Assembly: GCF_014132355.1 (NCBI RefSeq)
Contig: NZ_BLZO01000093.1
Coordinates: 1 to 64,000 of the forward strand
DNA length: 64,000 nucleotides
Direction: 5' to 3'
Source of the DNA: Okeania sp. KiyG1
Lineage (GTDB): Bacteria > Cyanobacteriota > Cyanobacteriia > Cyanobacteriales > Microcoleaceae
The translations under genes and the position numbers were made by a program. Below, one piece after another: positions 18,519-30,599 of the stretch (the stretch's first letter is position 1; each line of letters opens with the position of its first letter). The notes below the pieces were generated by a model. The model did not search any database. It saw only the letters and a list, made by a program, of their open reading frames with translations, and was not told the origin of the DNA.

Positions 18519-20510
18519 AATAATTTCCGGATTAACTATAGGAGTATGGGAAAAAGAAATGGTAGATGCACCCTGATGGATAACCTCCCCCGTAATTGGT
18601 GGAGGTTTTTTTTTGACCCGAAAACAACAGAAAATCAAATTAATAATTCCCGGATTAACTATAGGAGTATGGGAAAAGAAATGGTAGATGCACCCTGATA
18701 GATAGCCTTCACCGTAATTGGTGGAGGTTTTTTTTGACCCGAAAACAATAAAAAATCAAATGAATGAATAATTCCCGGATTAAGTATTGGAATATGGGAA
18801 AAATAAATGGTAGATGCACCCTGATAGATAACCTTCGCCTTCATTGGTGGAGGTTTTTTTTGCACTAAAACAACAGAAAATTAGCTTTATAATTCCCGGA
18901 TTAACTATAGGAGTATGGGAAAAAGAAATGGTAGATGCACCCTGATAGATAACCTCCGCCTTCATTGGTGGAGGTTTTTTTTTGCACTAAAACAACAGAA
19001 AATTAAATTAATAATTCCCGGATTAACTATAGGAGTATGGGAAAAAGAAATGGTAGATGCACCCTGATGGATAACCTCCGCCTTCATTGGTGGAGGTTTT
19101 TTTTTGCACTAAAACAATAAAAAATCAAATGAATGAATAATTCCCGGATTAAGTATTGGAATATGGGAAAAATAAATGGTAGATGCACCCTGATGGATAA
19201 CCTCCGCCTTCATTGGTGGAGGTTTTTTTTTGACCCGAAAACAACAGAAAATTAGCTTTATAATTCCCGGATTAACTATAGGAATATGGGAAAAAGAAAT
19301 GGTAGATGCACCCTGATAGATAACCTCCGCCTTCATTGGTGGAGGTTTTTTTGCACTAAAACAACAGAAAATTAGCTTTATAATTCCCGGATTAACTATA
19401 GGAATATGGGAAAAAGAAATGGTAGATGCACCCTGATAGATAACCTCCGCCTTAATTGGTGGAGGTTTTTTTTTGACCCGAAAACAATAAAAAATCAAAT
19501 GAATGAATAATTCCCGGATTAACTATAGGAATATGGGAAAAAGAAATGGTAGATGCACCCTGATGGATAACCTCCGCCTTCATTGGTGGAGGTTTTTTGC
19601 ACTAAAACAACAGAAAATTAGCTTTATAATTCCCGGATTAACTATAGGAGTATGGGAAAAAGAAATGGTAGATGCACCCTGATGGATAACCTCCGCCTTC
19701 ATTGGTGGAGGTTTTTTTGCACTAAAACAACAGAAAATTAGCTTTATAATTCCCAGATTAACTATAGGAGTATGGGAAAAAGAAATGGTAGATGCACCCT
19801 GATGGATAACCTCCGCCTTCATTGGTGGAGGTTTTTTTGCACTAAAACAACAGAAAATTAAATTGATAATTCCCGGATTAAGTATTGGAGTATGGGAAAA
19901 AGAAATGGTAGATGCACCCTGATAGATAACCTTCGCCGTAATTGGTGGAGGTTTTTTTTGACCCGAAAACAACAGAAAATTAAATTAATAATTCCCGGAT
20001 TAACTATAGGAGTATGGGAAAAAGAAATGGTAGATGCACCCTGATAGATAACCTTCGCCTTCATTGGTGGAGGTTTTTTTTTGACCCGAAAACAACAGAA
20101 AATCAAATGAATGAATAATTCCCGGATTAAGTATTGGAATATGGGAAAAAGAAATGGTAGATGCACCCTGATAGATAACCTTCGCCTTCATTGGTGGAGG
20201 TTTTTTTTTGACCCGAAAACAACAGAAAATCAAATGAATGAATAATTCCCGGATTAAGTATTGGAATATGGGAAAAAGAAATGGTAGATGCACCCTGATA
20301 GATAACCTTCGCCTTCATTGGTGGAGGTTTTTTTTTGACCCGAAAACAACAGAAAATCAAATGAATGAATAATTCCCGGATTAAGTATTGGAGTATGGGA
20401 AAAGAAATGGTAGATGCACCCTGATAGATAACCTTCGCCTTCATTGGTGGAGGTTTTTTTTGCACTAAAACAACAGAAAATTAAATTGATAATTCCCGGA
20501 TTAAGTATAG
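18519..20510 (+). repeat. Sixteen tandem ~122-bp units, each with an intrinsic terminator
   Basis: Each unit opens with TTCCCGGATTAACTATAGG or a close variant, continues GTATGGGAAAAAGAAATGG and TAGATGCACCCTGAT, and closes with a G+C-rich stem ACCTCCGCC-TTCATT-GGTGGAGGT followed by 6-9 T. That is a textbook rho-independent terminator on the plus strand. Units begin near 18519, 18645, 18770, 18891, 19012, 19140, 19261, 19381, 19509, 19627, 19747, 19867, 19989, 20116, 20244 and 20369; a seventeenth is cut off at about 20489-20510 before its stem. Variation is confined mostly to the spacer after the T-run. The minus-strand frames (KKPPPMKAEVIYQGAS and similar) arise from the repeat and shift frame between units. 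A tandem small-RNA array is the favoured reading. Confidence 0.85.
18951..18983 (+). terminator. Representative terminator hairpin of the tandem array (unit 4)
   Basis: The stem ACCTCCGCC / GGTGGAGGT forms nine pairs, one of them G-U, with loop TTCATT, immediately followed by a run of nine T. The same structure occurs once per unit, sixteen times. Compensatory-type variation is visible: units with CTTCGCC or CTCCCCC on the left arm keep most pairing. Confidence 0.8.
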
Positions 20511-21083
<573 letters not shown>

Positions 21084-23030
21084 TCAAATTTTGAGAATAC
21101 CCTCTGGGTTTACTGATAGTAATTTTCGCTTTTGTAAACCCTCTCGATTAAGAATTTCATTTGCTGCTAATAACCCACTACTAACAGCTCTTTCCATTAA
21201 ACCACAGGGAAAAGGCATTTTTACCCAATCTCCAGCAAATATCAAATTATTAACACCACTGTTAGTTTCTGGACGTTCTTGATAACTACCTGGAGGATAA
21301 CCGGAAAAATTTTTCTGATTTACCAATTCCCGATGTAGCATATTAGCATCCTTTAATTCAGGCACAATTTCATACAATTCCTGTTCAAAAGTTGTCAGTA
21401 AATTTTCTTGAGTAGGAAACTCTTTTTCTTTGTAACAATAAGCGTGTAACTCTACTACACTACCGCCTGTTTTTTTATGCCATTTAATGAATTGTTCTTG
21501 AATGCGATGATAGAGAGTAATACTATCAGTTAATTGATAGCCGGATAGAGAAGTAAAATTACTATTTTTCCACTCAAAGTCTTGGTCAAACCAAAAACGG
21601 CAGACAGCAAATGGATCGGCTATATTCAGTTTTTTTACCCGGTCTTTTACTTTTTGATTGACATCTCCCTCCATCACATTAAATAAGTGTTTAACTCCTG
21701 GAACATCCGTAGCAAATACATAATAATCTGCCTGAATTTCTGTAGGAATAATCTCTGAATTATTTTCTGTTATACCAACTAACTCCACCTGATTTTCTCG
21801 ACTTTGAGTAATTTTGTAGCGCGATAAATTTCGTTTTGCTGGACCTGTTAATACCTTTCCTTGACTATCATAAACTGCTCCGTGACAAGGGCAGTAAAAT
21901 TTGCCATCTTCAGCTAAATTAACAGTACAACCTTGATGAGTACAAGTCAGAGAAATAGCCTCATCTGAACCAGCTTTAATAGCAAAAAGGCGATCGCTCG
22001 ATCCAAAATAATTAGCATCCTGTTTATTGATTTCTAAATTACGTTCTACCCAAAAAGGAATTACACTTTTAGCCTCTCCTAATTGATAACTAATAGAATC
22101 AACTTTACCTTGTTTCCAATTAATTTTACTAATACCAATATCGGTAAAAATTTTACCTCCCCGACTTTGAATTTCCTGAGCAATAGGTTGTACTAAACTT
22201 GTACCCATATCTTCCTTCGTACCATGAAAAGCTAAACCTTCTGGATTACCAAAAAAATAGAAGTGAAAAAACTGCATTAACTCTGCAACGCTCAATTTAT
22301 CTGGAGCATTAAGACTTGATTTTGCAAAAGGTAAAAAATATAAATCATACAATCCTTGCGGAAAATCTTTATTTACCCATTTAGCTACAGATAAATTGTC
22401 AAGCTGCTGATAAGTTTTATCTACTTGAAAACCACCTATCGCCCGAAAAACTTCCCAATGTTTAGGTTTTGCCAAATTAATTCCCCATCTCAATCTATTA
22501 GGAGAAGAAATTGCTAAATCCACAATATTCCAAGGAAAAGCAGAATTGCTAGGACGAAATACTTCTGGGTCATATTTCCCTTTTCTAAATACCATGGAAT
22601 AAAACTCTAAAGACTTAAAATTATCGGTAATATTCACTTCTGATACTAAATTTTTGAGGTTGTAATACTGAGGAAAAAAACCATGAAAACCATGTTCCAT
22701 CATGAATTTTTCTTCCCCAAAATTAACAGACCAACTAGCAATTTTTCCTCCTAGTTGTGGCGATTTTTCTAACAAAGTAACACTAAAACCTCGCTGACTA
22801 AGTTCATAAGCACAAGCTAATCCTGCTAATCCACCACCAACTACTACTACGCTTTTAGATTTGTTTAAATATCGTGGTAAGTCCAGATTATCTTGTACAA
22901 AAACTGTTGGTTGTGGTTTGGAAAATCTAGTATAACCAAGTAGACCAGTGGCAGTAGCAACGGTAAATAATTTGAGTATTGTTCGTCGCGAAACTGATTG
23001 TAATGACTTGAGATTATTGAATTGATTCAT
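21084..23030 (-). CDS. Tat-exported FAD-dependent oxidoreductase with an inserted Rieske domain
   Basis: The ATG at 23030 is chosen over a TTG six bases upstream. The N-terminus has a twin-arginine signal, SRRTILKLFTVATATGLLGY. A phytoene-desaturase/amine-oxidase-like FAD fold follows, with VVVVGGGLAGLACAYEL and the LLEKSPQLGGK segment after it. In mid-protein (about residues 355-405) a Rieske [2Fe-2S] ligand set is inserted: CTHQGC then CPCHGAVYD. The FAD fold resumes and ends with NLIFAGDWV and the GLMERAVSSGLLAANEIL signature. Length is ~648 residues. The combination suggests an electron-transferring oxidase or desaturase acting in the periplasm or thylakoid lumen on a lipid-like substrate; this is inference. 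No partner genes adjoin. Confidence 0.85.
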   Translation of the reverse strand: MNQFNNLKSLQSVSRRTILKLFTVATATGLLGYTRFSKPQPTVFVQDNLDLPRYLNKSKSVVVVGGGLAGLACAYELSQRGFSVTLLEKSPQLGGKIASWSVNFGEEKFMMEHGFHGFFPQYYNLKNLVSEVNITDNFKSLEFYSMVFRKGKYDPEVFRPSNSAFPWNIVDLAISSPNRLRWGINLAKPKHWEVFRAIGGFQVDKTYQQLDNLSVAKWVNKDFPQGLYDLYFLPFAKSSLNAPDKLSVAELMQFFHFYFFGNPEGLAFHGTKEDMGTSLVQPIAQEIQSRGGKIFTDIGISKINWKQGKVDSISYQLGEAKSVIPFWVERNLEINKQDANYFGSSDRLFAIKAGSDEAISLTCTHQGCTVNLAEDGKFYCPCHGAVYDSQGKVLTGPAKRNLSRYKITQSRENQVELVGITENNSEIIPTEIQADYYVFATDVPGVKHLFNVMEGDVNQKVKDRVKKLNIADPFAVCRFWFDQDFEWKNSNFTSLSGYQLTDSITLYHRIQEQFIKWHKKTGGSVVELHAYCYKEKEFPTQENLLTTFEQELYEIVPELKDANMLHRELVNQKNFSGYPPGSYQERPETNSGVNNLIFAGDWVKMPFPCGLMERAVSSGLLAANEILNREGLQKRKLLSVNPEGILKI

Positions 23031-23036
23031 CAGCAA

Positions 23037-24717
<1,681 letters not shown>

Positions 24718-24745
24718 TTGACTAAGTTTGAATTAAAGCTATAAT
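24718..24745 (+). promoter_or_regulatory. Sigma70-type promoter
   Basis: TTGACT at 24718-24723 and TATAAT at 24740-24745 are separated by 16 bp, close to consensus for the principal sigma factor. It would give a leader of about 160 bases before the small gene at 24913. No transcription data are available. Confidence 0.55.
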
Positions 24746-24912
24746 ATTTGAGAAATAAGTTTGCTTTATTGCTGATAGATAAGTAGGAAGAAAAATGGTA
24801 TAAAATTATTCTATACTTGATAGTATCTAAAAATTGTTTATCGTTTATCTAAGTATTGAAGCAGATTTGATATATGCTAACTAAGAAAAATTAGTTTTAG
24901 GAGCTGTGCATA

Positions 24913-25137
24913 ATGACAGATGTAATCATAAATCATGCTCAAAAATTTGGATTTTTTTGTAATCATGATTTACTCGGTTCTTGGCAGATAGTATCTCATC
25001 CCAGAACACCTGTATGGAAACTACGTCAGCAGAAAGAAGACTGGTTACTATTAATCTCAGATGAACCTCATCTAATTTTATTACCAGAAGAAGTTATTGC
25101 TTTTTTAAGATGGCGTTGGTCAACCAAGAAAAAATAA
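24913..25137 (+). CDS. Small conserved-looking hypothetical protein
   Basis: The protein has 74 residues starting MTDVIINHAQKFGFF, with a Trp-rich C-terminal half (GSWQIVSHPRTPVWKLRQQK, WLLLISDEPHLI, FLRWRWSTKKK). The start is supported by AGGAG about eight bases upstream and by a near-consensus promoter at 24718-24745. No known domain is recognised. It is soluble, with no signal peptide or membrane segment. Confidence 0.65.
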   Translation: MTDVIINHAQKFGFFCNHDLLGSWQIVSHPRTPVWKLRQQKEDWLLLISDEPHLILLPEEVIAFLRWRWSTKKK

Positions 25138-25701
25138 TGGCGTTGCTGAATTATTGTTATGATATTAATCTTAATTACTTAGGAGTCAGGTAGGGGTCAG
25201 TAGGGAATAAATAATCAGAAGAAAAAGGGATAGAAGGAGAAAGTTTTTTGGTAGCGGAGCGCGGAATAGAGTTCTATTGGAAATTATCCGGACATGATAT
25301 CATACCTCAAATCACCAACACCAAAATAATTAACATCTATAAATTATTCATTAATTTCTGTGCAGTAGATAATATCACTCAACTTGATAGCAACTGCCAG
25401 AGCAGTTAAAGCATAGAGTGATGATGAATTTGAGAAGGGGAAATATTTTTCCCACTTTTACTTGTTGCCTGCTATATGAATAATTTAGAACAGCTTAATG
25501 AATATATCCCACTATTTTTAACCGGCTTATTTGTTGAGGTAAAATGTGTTTTAAAAGCTTGATTTTTCATTTATAACTCTCAAAATATTTAGGGTTTTTA
25601 GCAAAAATATTATTACTGGGATAGATTCATAAATATTTGCTATAAATAGCTATAACTTTTCTAGGAGTCACTTATTCAGAATAAATAGCTTAAATATTAT
25701 T
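25138..25701. other. Intergenic, nothing clear
   Basis: The stretch begins with GGCGTTGCTGAATTATTG at 25140, one end of the family described at 54872-55019, without a recognisable partner end. The rest is AT-rich with no supported frame. Confidence 0.4.
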
Positions 25702-26033
<332 letters not shown>

Positions 26034-26393
26034 CCAATTCCCATGCATTAGTGCTATACTTGGGCAATACTTCAGTTGTCAACCGATAGGTACAAGCAAA
26101 ACTACTTTGCATGCTAATTTTAGCTTGCGTTAATGTTAATTATTCTGTAAGCATTCAGCCGTCAGCTGACGGTTGTTTGCGCAGCATTCCGGAGGAAATG
26201 CTTACAATTTTTGAGAAATGGTATAACCCGATTTGATATTACTTGATAATTTTCCTCTTTTATCTCAAAAATATCTTGCTAAAAATATTTTAATTCCTGC
26301 TATTATTAATCACGTTCTTTTTTCAGAGCTAAAAACTGATAACTGATAACTGATAACTGATAACTGAAATGACCCTTTGTAATTAGATATCCA
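26034..26393. other. Intergenic repeats before the channel gene
   Basis: The region contains one GCGCAGCATTCC palindrome (26173-26205), a TAACCCGATTTGATATTAC end and four copies of the heptamer ACTGATA ending AACTGAAATGACC (26335-26375). The same heptamer array precedes the insertion at 31222 and the start codon at 31620. Confidence 0.5.
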
Positions 26394-27155
26394 ATGTCCT
26401 CACAGACTCCTAATAATCAATCCCACAATACAAATTCAACAACAAATACTTCAGTCCCACCATCAATAGATAGGTTTTTAGTATGTGGTTTAGGTAGTTT
26501 AGGACAACATTGTGTAGCTGCCCTGAAACAGTTTGGTGTAATTGTTAACGCCATAGACATTATACAACCTCAACACTGGGAAATTTCAGACTTATCTTCA
26601 CAGTTGAACCAATTAATTATTGGAGATGCAAGAGAACCTAGTATCTTAAGACAGGGTCAAGTTCAACAGTGTCGAGCAATACTTATTGTTACAAGTAATG
26701 AACGAATAAATTTAGCGATCGCTCTAGCAGCAAGATTAATTAATCCTCAAATTCGTCTTGTAGTCCGTTCTGCAAAAGAAAACCTCAATCAACTATTAGG
26801 TAAACAGCTAGGAAATTATGTAGCATTTGAACCTACGGAATTACCTGCACCAGCTTTTGCCGTTGCTGCTTTAGAATCAGAAATTATTGGTTTTTTTTAC
26901 CTAGAAAAATATCAAATAAAGATAGTAAAACGTCAAATACAACCAGATAGTCCTTGGTACGATCGTCCTGTTTATCAACTCAATAATCGTCATCGAAAAG
27001 TCATTAGTTATGCAACTAATTATACTCAATTATTATCAGATTTTTATGATTGGGATAGTGATGAATTAATTCAAGCAAACGACCGAATAATTTATATTGA
27101 AAAACCAGAATTTTTGACGACCAAGAATCAAAAAAATCTCATAAAAATTACCTAA
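26394..27155 (+). CDS. K+ channel, N-terminal RCK (TrkA-N) part of a frameshifted gene
   Basis: This begins with a Ser/Asn/Thr-rich lead and then an RCK/TrkA-N Rossmann domain, FLVCGLGSLGQHCVAALKQ, with NAIDI as the nucleotide-binding acidic end and GDAREPSILRQGQVQQCRAI and VTSNERINLAIALAARLINP as standard family segments. RCK domains gate or regulate K+ flux on binding NAD(H) or other nucleotides. The frame stops at LIKIT, but adding one base in the A-run at 27130-27136 continues it as HKNYLKFWQIFRS into a pore module and a second RCK domain (to 28444). The repaired protein is about 683 residues: RCK, two-helix pore, RCK. Confidence 0.8.
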   Translation: MSSQTPNNQSHNTNSTTNTSVPPSIDRFLVCGLGSLGQHCVAALKQFGVIVNAIDIIQPQHWEISDLSSQLNQLIIGDAREPSILRQGQVQQCRAILIVTSNERINLAIALAARLINPQIRLVVRSAKENLNQLLGKQLGNYVAFEPTELPAPAFAVAALESEIIGFFYLEKYQIKIVKRQIQPDSPWYDRPVYQLNNRHRKVISYATNYTQLLSDFYDWDSDELIQANDRIIYIEKPEFLTTKNQKNLIKIT

Positions 27156-27490
27156 AATTTTGGCAAATATTTCGCTCAATTATTCAAATTAAACCAAGTG
27201 AAATTAAAAATATAGTCATTAACTACTGGAACTGGATTCATGAAAACCCAATTCGTAACTTAGTTTTTTCTAGTGGCTTAATTTTAGTAATTCTCTTATG
27301 CACTGGTACATTACTATTTTGGTTTTATTATCCAGAGGCAACTTTAAGAGAAGCTTTTTATGGCACAGCAGTTTTATTACTAGGAGGATTTGGAGATATT
27401 TTTGGTGGCATTAAACTAGAGAATAATTTTCCTTGGTGGCTGCAATTTTTTAGTTTAATCACAACATTAGTAGGAATTATTTTTGTAGCT

Positions 27491-28444
27491 TTGCTGAATG
27501 GTTTAATTACAGAAAGATTGTTAAGTACAAGATTCAAATTCGCCAGAAGAAATCCTATCCCTACTCAAGACCATGTTGTGATAATTGGTCTAGGAAGAGT
27601 AGGTCAGCAAGTAGCTACTTTATTACAAGAATTTAAACAGAAATTAGTAGCAATTAGTTCTACAGCAACTGAATCAGATATAAATCCTCAAATTCCTCTA
27701 GTTACAGGTAATATTATTAAATCTCTAGAAAAAGTAAATTTAGCCACTGCCACAGGAATTATTGCTGTCACAAATGATGAAATGTTAAATCTAGAAGTAG
27801 CATTAATGGGTTATTCTGTTAATCCAAATATTCGTTTAGTAATTCGTACTTCTGAACAACGTTTTAGCAATAATTTAGCCAAACTTTTACCATATTCTAC
27901 CTTTATTTGCAATTCTGCTGTTGTAGCAGAAGCTTTTGCCGGAGCAGCATTTGGAGAAAATATATTAAGTTTATTTAGGATAGACCATCAAACAGTATTA
28001 GTAACTGAATATAATATTGAAGCAGGAGATACTTTAAATGGATTAATATTAGCTGAAATAGCTTATGGTTATGGAGTAGTGACAGTATTATATCAAAAGC
28101 CACCAAATGAATCAAAATTAATGCCTTCAGATGATATTAAATTAGCCGTAGGCGATCGCCTAATTGTTTTAGCAACAATTAATGGTTTAAAAAGAATAGA
28201 AAATGGCGAAATAAAACAACCTACTTGGCAAATTATGATTGAATCTGCTCCATCAGAATCTGCAAAATTTCAAGGAGCAAATGAAATTGTTAAGATTTCT
28301 GGATGTAGCATTAATCAAGCTAGAGAATTAATGAATAATTTGCCAGGAATATTACCTAAGCCACTTTATAAACATCAAGCTCAAAGATTAGTTAGAACTT
28401 TGAAAAAAGTTCTTGTGAAAGCGAGATTAATAATTAATAATTAA
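27491..28444 (+). CDS. K+ channel, C-terminal RCK part; pore coded just upstream in frame
   Basis: The same frame is open back to about 27137. It codes a membrane helix LVFSSGLILVILLCTGTLLF, a pore segment LREAFYGTAVLLLGGFGDIF with a GFGD selectivity-filter-like motif, and a second helix WLQFFSLITTLVGIIFVALL. The listed part then contains the second RCK domain, HVVIIGLGRVGQQVATLLQ, its VTNDEMLNLEVALMG segment, and a TrkA-C-like domain (residues ~170-235). The C-terminal ~80 residues (ANEIVKISGCSINQARELM) form a separate helical domain. Only the missing base in the A-run at 27130-27136 separates it from the N-terminal half. Confidence 0.8.
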   Translation: MLNGLITERLLSTRFKFARRNPIPTQDHVVIIGLGRVGQQVATLLQEFKQKLVAISSTATESDINPQIPLVTGNIIKSLEKVNLATATGIIAVTNDEMLNLEVALMGYSVNPNIRLVIRTSEQRFSNNLAKLLPYSTFICNSAVVAEAFAGAAFGENILSLFRIDHQTVLVTEYNIEAGDTLNGLILAEIAYGYGVVTVLYQKPPNESKLMPSDDIKLAVGDRLIVLATINGLKRIENGEIKQPTWQIMIESAPSESAKFQGANEIVKISGCSINQARELMNNLPGILPKPLYKHQAQRLVRTLKKVLVKARLIINN

Positions 28445-28785
28445 TAATTAATAATTACCTCTTTCAAATTAGCTGATGAGTATTTTTATCATTAAAAATA
28501 ATTTATAGCAATCAGGAATCAGTTGTGAGAATTTAGGTGTTCCTTAAAAGTATAGGATATAGCAATTATTATATTCATATAATACGTTTTTTTCTTCTTC
28601 TCTGTTCCCTGTTCCCAGATCCGGTGTTCCCTAAAAGCTTCCAATATCTCACAACTCAAATCATATTGCTATATATGATTTCTTGATAATGAGTGATAAA
28701 GAAGTTTTTGTTTGTAGTAGGGTTTTAGGATTTAAAAATGTCCGCGCCCAATTCTTGTAGTGCTATATTTCCGATCTTGACGAGT
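28445..28785. other. Intergenic between the channel gene and DUF2834 gene
   Basis: Contains TTAATAATTAATAATTACC, CTGTTCCCTGTTCCC-type runs and no supported gene. The channel gene and the DUF2834 gene converge here. Confidence 0.4.
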
Positions 28786-29117
28786 TTAATTTTCTGACTC
28801 TGTTTGAAGAGATTCTTTCTGAATTTCTCTGAGAAATAGAAAAAGAGGTAAACCAAAAGAAACACCAATAGTTAAAGTTCCTAAGATAGGAAAAATCAAA
28901 TATTTAATTTTTTCTGATTACCTTCGTAAACAATAAAGCCCAACAAAACAATAGCAGAAATTAAAACATCTAACCAAGCAAAAGCACTAATACGAGATGA
29001 TATTGCTTCTGAAAGTAGAAGATTAATATTAAGACCGTGTTCTAATATCCAAGGAATAAATTGAGAATATGGCAATACAAAGCCAAATAAACACAACAAC
29101 CCATATAAATATTTCAT
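28786..29117 (-). pseudogene. DUF2834 membrane protein with one-base frameshift
   Basis: From the ATG at 29117 the protein reads MKYLYGLLCLFGFVLPYSQF, with ISAFAWLDVLISAIVLLGFI, typical of the small DUF2834 membrane family (~105 residues, three helices). The frame stops after EGNQKKLNI at 28896. With one extra base in the T-run at 28908-28913 it continues as KYLIFPILGTLTIGVSFGLP and ends near 28786, restoring the missing third helix and family length. Function of DUF2834 is unknown. Confidence 0.7.
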
Positions 29118-29230
29118 TTAGTTTCTCTCACTGAAAAATAGTTTACTCTATATAGCAATTTCCAAGAAATGTATGAATAGGAAATTAAAAATTAATGCTA
29201 TTCAAATCCTTTCTTTCTCCATGACTCCTG

Positions 29231-29582
29231 ATATCAAAAGCCACCAAATGAATCAAAATTAATGCCTTCAGATAATATTAAATTAGCCATAGGCGATCGC
29301 CTAATTGTTTTAGCAACAATTAATGGTTTAAAAAGAATTGAAAATGGTGAAATAAAACAACCTACTTGGCAAATTATGATTGAAACTGCCCCCTCAGAAT
29401 ATGCCATATTTCAAGGAGCAAATGAAATTGCTGGTATTTCTGGATGTAGCATTAATCAAGCTAGAGAATTAATGAATAATTTGCCAGGAATATTACCTAA
29501 ACCACTTTATAAACATCAAACTCAAAGATTAGTTATAACTTTGAAAAAAGCTTTGGTGAAAACTAGATTAATCTCAGTATAA
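29231..29582 (+). pseudogene. Duplicated 3' end of the K+ channel gene
   Basis: This segment nearly repeats 28095-28440: TATCAAAAGCCACCAAATGA begins both. It codes the last part of the second RCK region and the C-terminal helical domain (GCSINQARELMNNLPGILPK in both). Differences are mostly single substitutions (for example ESAPSESAKF versus ETAPSEYAIF), so the copy is old enough to have diverged but keeps its frame. There is no start region or pore. Its ATG at 29262 is internal to the family, so it is best seen as a gene fragment left by a duplication. Confidence 0.75.
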
Positions 29583-29876
29583 ATCCCATTTAGGAACCAT
29601 TAAAAATCAGAAGATAACTCTTATAAACCACATTCCGCCCTTCAATTTGTAACATTAAAATTAGTATAAAATCCGTAGCTTACTTAAGTATTTATACTAT
29701 ATAAATTATCTTCATTTACCTCGATTAGGAGTCAAATTCTTAGTTAAATATTAAGCATAAATACTTGCTGAATCCTTGACTCCTATTGACCACTATAATT
29801 TTCTTTTTACTTCTTACTTCTTATTTCTTATTTCTTACTTTTGACTTTTGACTTTTGACTTTTGACTTGATCTCGA

Positions 29877-30350
29877 TCATTTTGCTAAATGCTCATCTTG
29901 TTGGAAGTTTTCATTGTTGATATGAACACGAAATTGACTTAACAAACTATAGACCAAAGGAGATAAAAGAATTCCCATCGCTATGACAAAAACCAAACCA
30001 CTAAAGAGCGCATAAACAGAAGCAAATACTTTCGCGCTAGTAGTTGAGAGGGGACTAATTGGTCCCATACCGCTAAGAATCATCGAAGCTTCTACTAGAG
30101 AATCTATCCAACTCAAACCCGCTGCCCAATGATAACCGATAACGCCCATCATAAGTCCTAGAGAGATAAAAATTGCAGACAGACCCAGATAACTGATAAA
30201 CTTCCACAGAAAGAGGAAAATTGACCTTGTTCGCTCTGATGAAGTCCAAGTTTTCGGTTCTTGAATCATATTTAAACCAGAGGAACGGATGAGAAATATT
30301 ATAATTACTAAAATTAATAGTCCATATATGAGCATATTTCTAAAATCCAC
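29877..30350 (-). CDS. Membrane protein with K+-channel-like pore helix arrangement
   Basis: The protein has 157 residues with three or four hydrophobic segments: MLIYGLLILVIIIFLI at the N-terminus, ISYLGLSAIFISLGLMMGVI, a short WIDSLVEASMILSGMGPISP loop, and VFASVYALFSGLVFVIAMGI. The order outer helix, re-entrant loop beginning Trp-Ile-Asp-Ser, then inner helix following LSTTSAKVFAS is what two-helix K+ channels show, but the filter position has GMGP instead of GYGD. It may therefore be a non-selective relative or a degenerate homologue. It lies near a real RCK channel, on the opposite strand. Function is unassigned. Confidence 0.65.
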   Translation of the reverse strand: MDFRNMLIYGLLILVIIIFLIRSSGLNMIQEPKTWTSSERTRSIFLFLWKFISYLGLSAIFISLGLMMGVIGYHWAAGLSWIDSLVEASMILSGMGPISPLSTTSAKVFASVYALFSGLVFVIAMGILLSPLVYSLLSQFRVHINNENFQQDEHLAK

Positions 30351-30599
30351 TTCACGATTATCTTAATATATACGGCTAAAACAAGAGAAACTACTGTAAG
30401 CGTGCCCACCAATTTTGTCATCCTTTTATGGTAGGATTTTTAAATCCCTAGTTTCGACCGTGGCATAGTCCAAAACCTTAATTAGCATGAGACTGACTAT
30501 AATTAATATCCAGCGTGAGTTGTTACAAAAGCATTATGAGTAGGATATATTTGTAGATTTTTTAATAACTGTTTTTAAGTTAAGTTACTAATTAAATTT

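Noticed and set aside
18659-20465. Minus-strand frames of 60-130 residues (KKPPPMKAEVIYQGAS repeats)
   Set aside because: They are the inverse of the terminator repeats, change frame between units as the T-runs vary, and have no start context. The hairpin plus T-run on the plus strand explains the sequence better.
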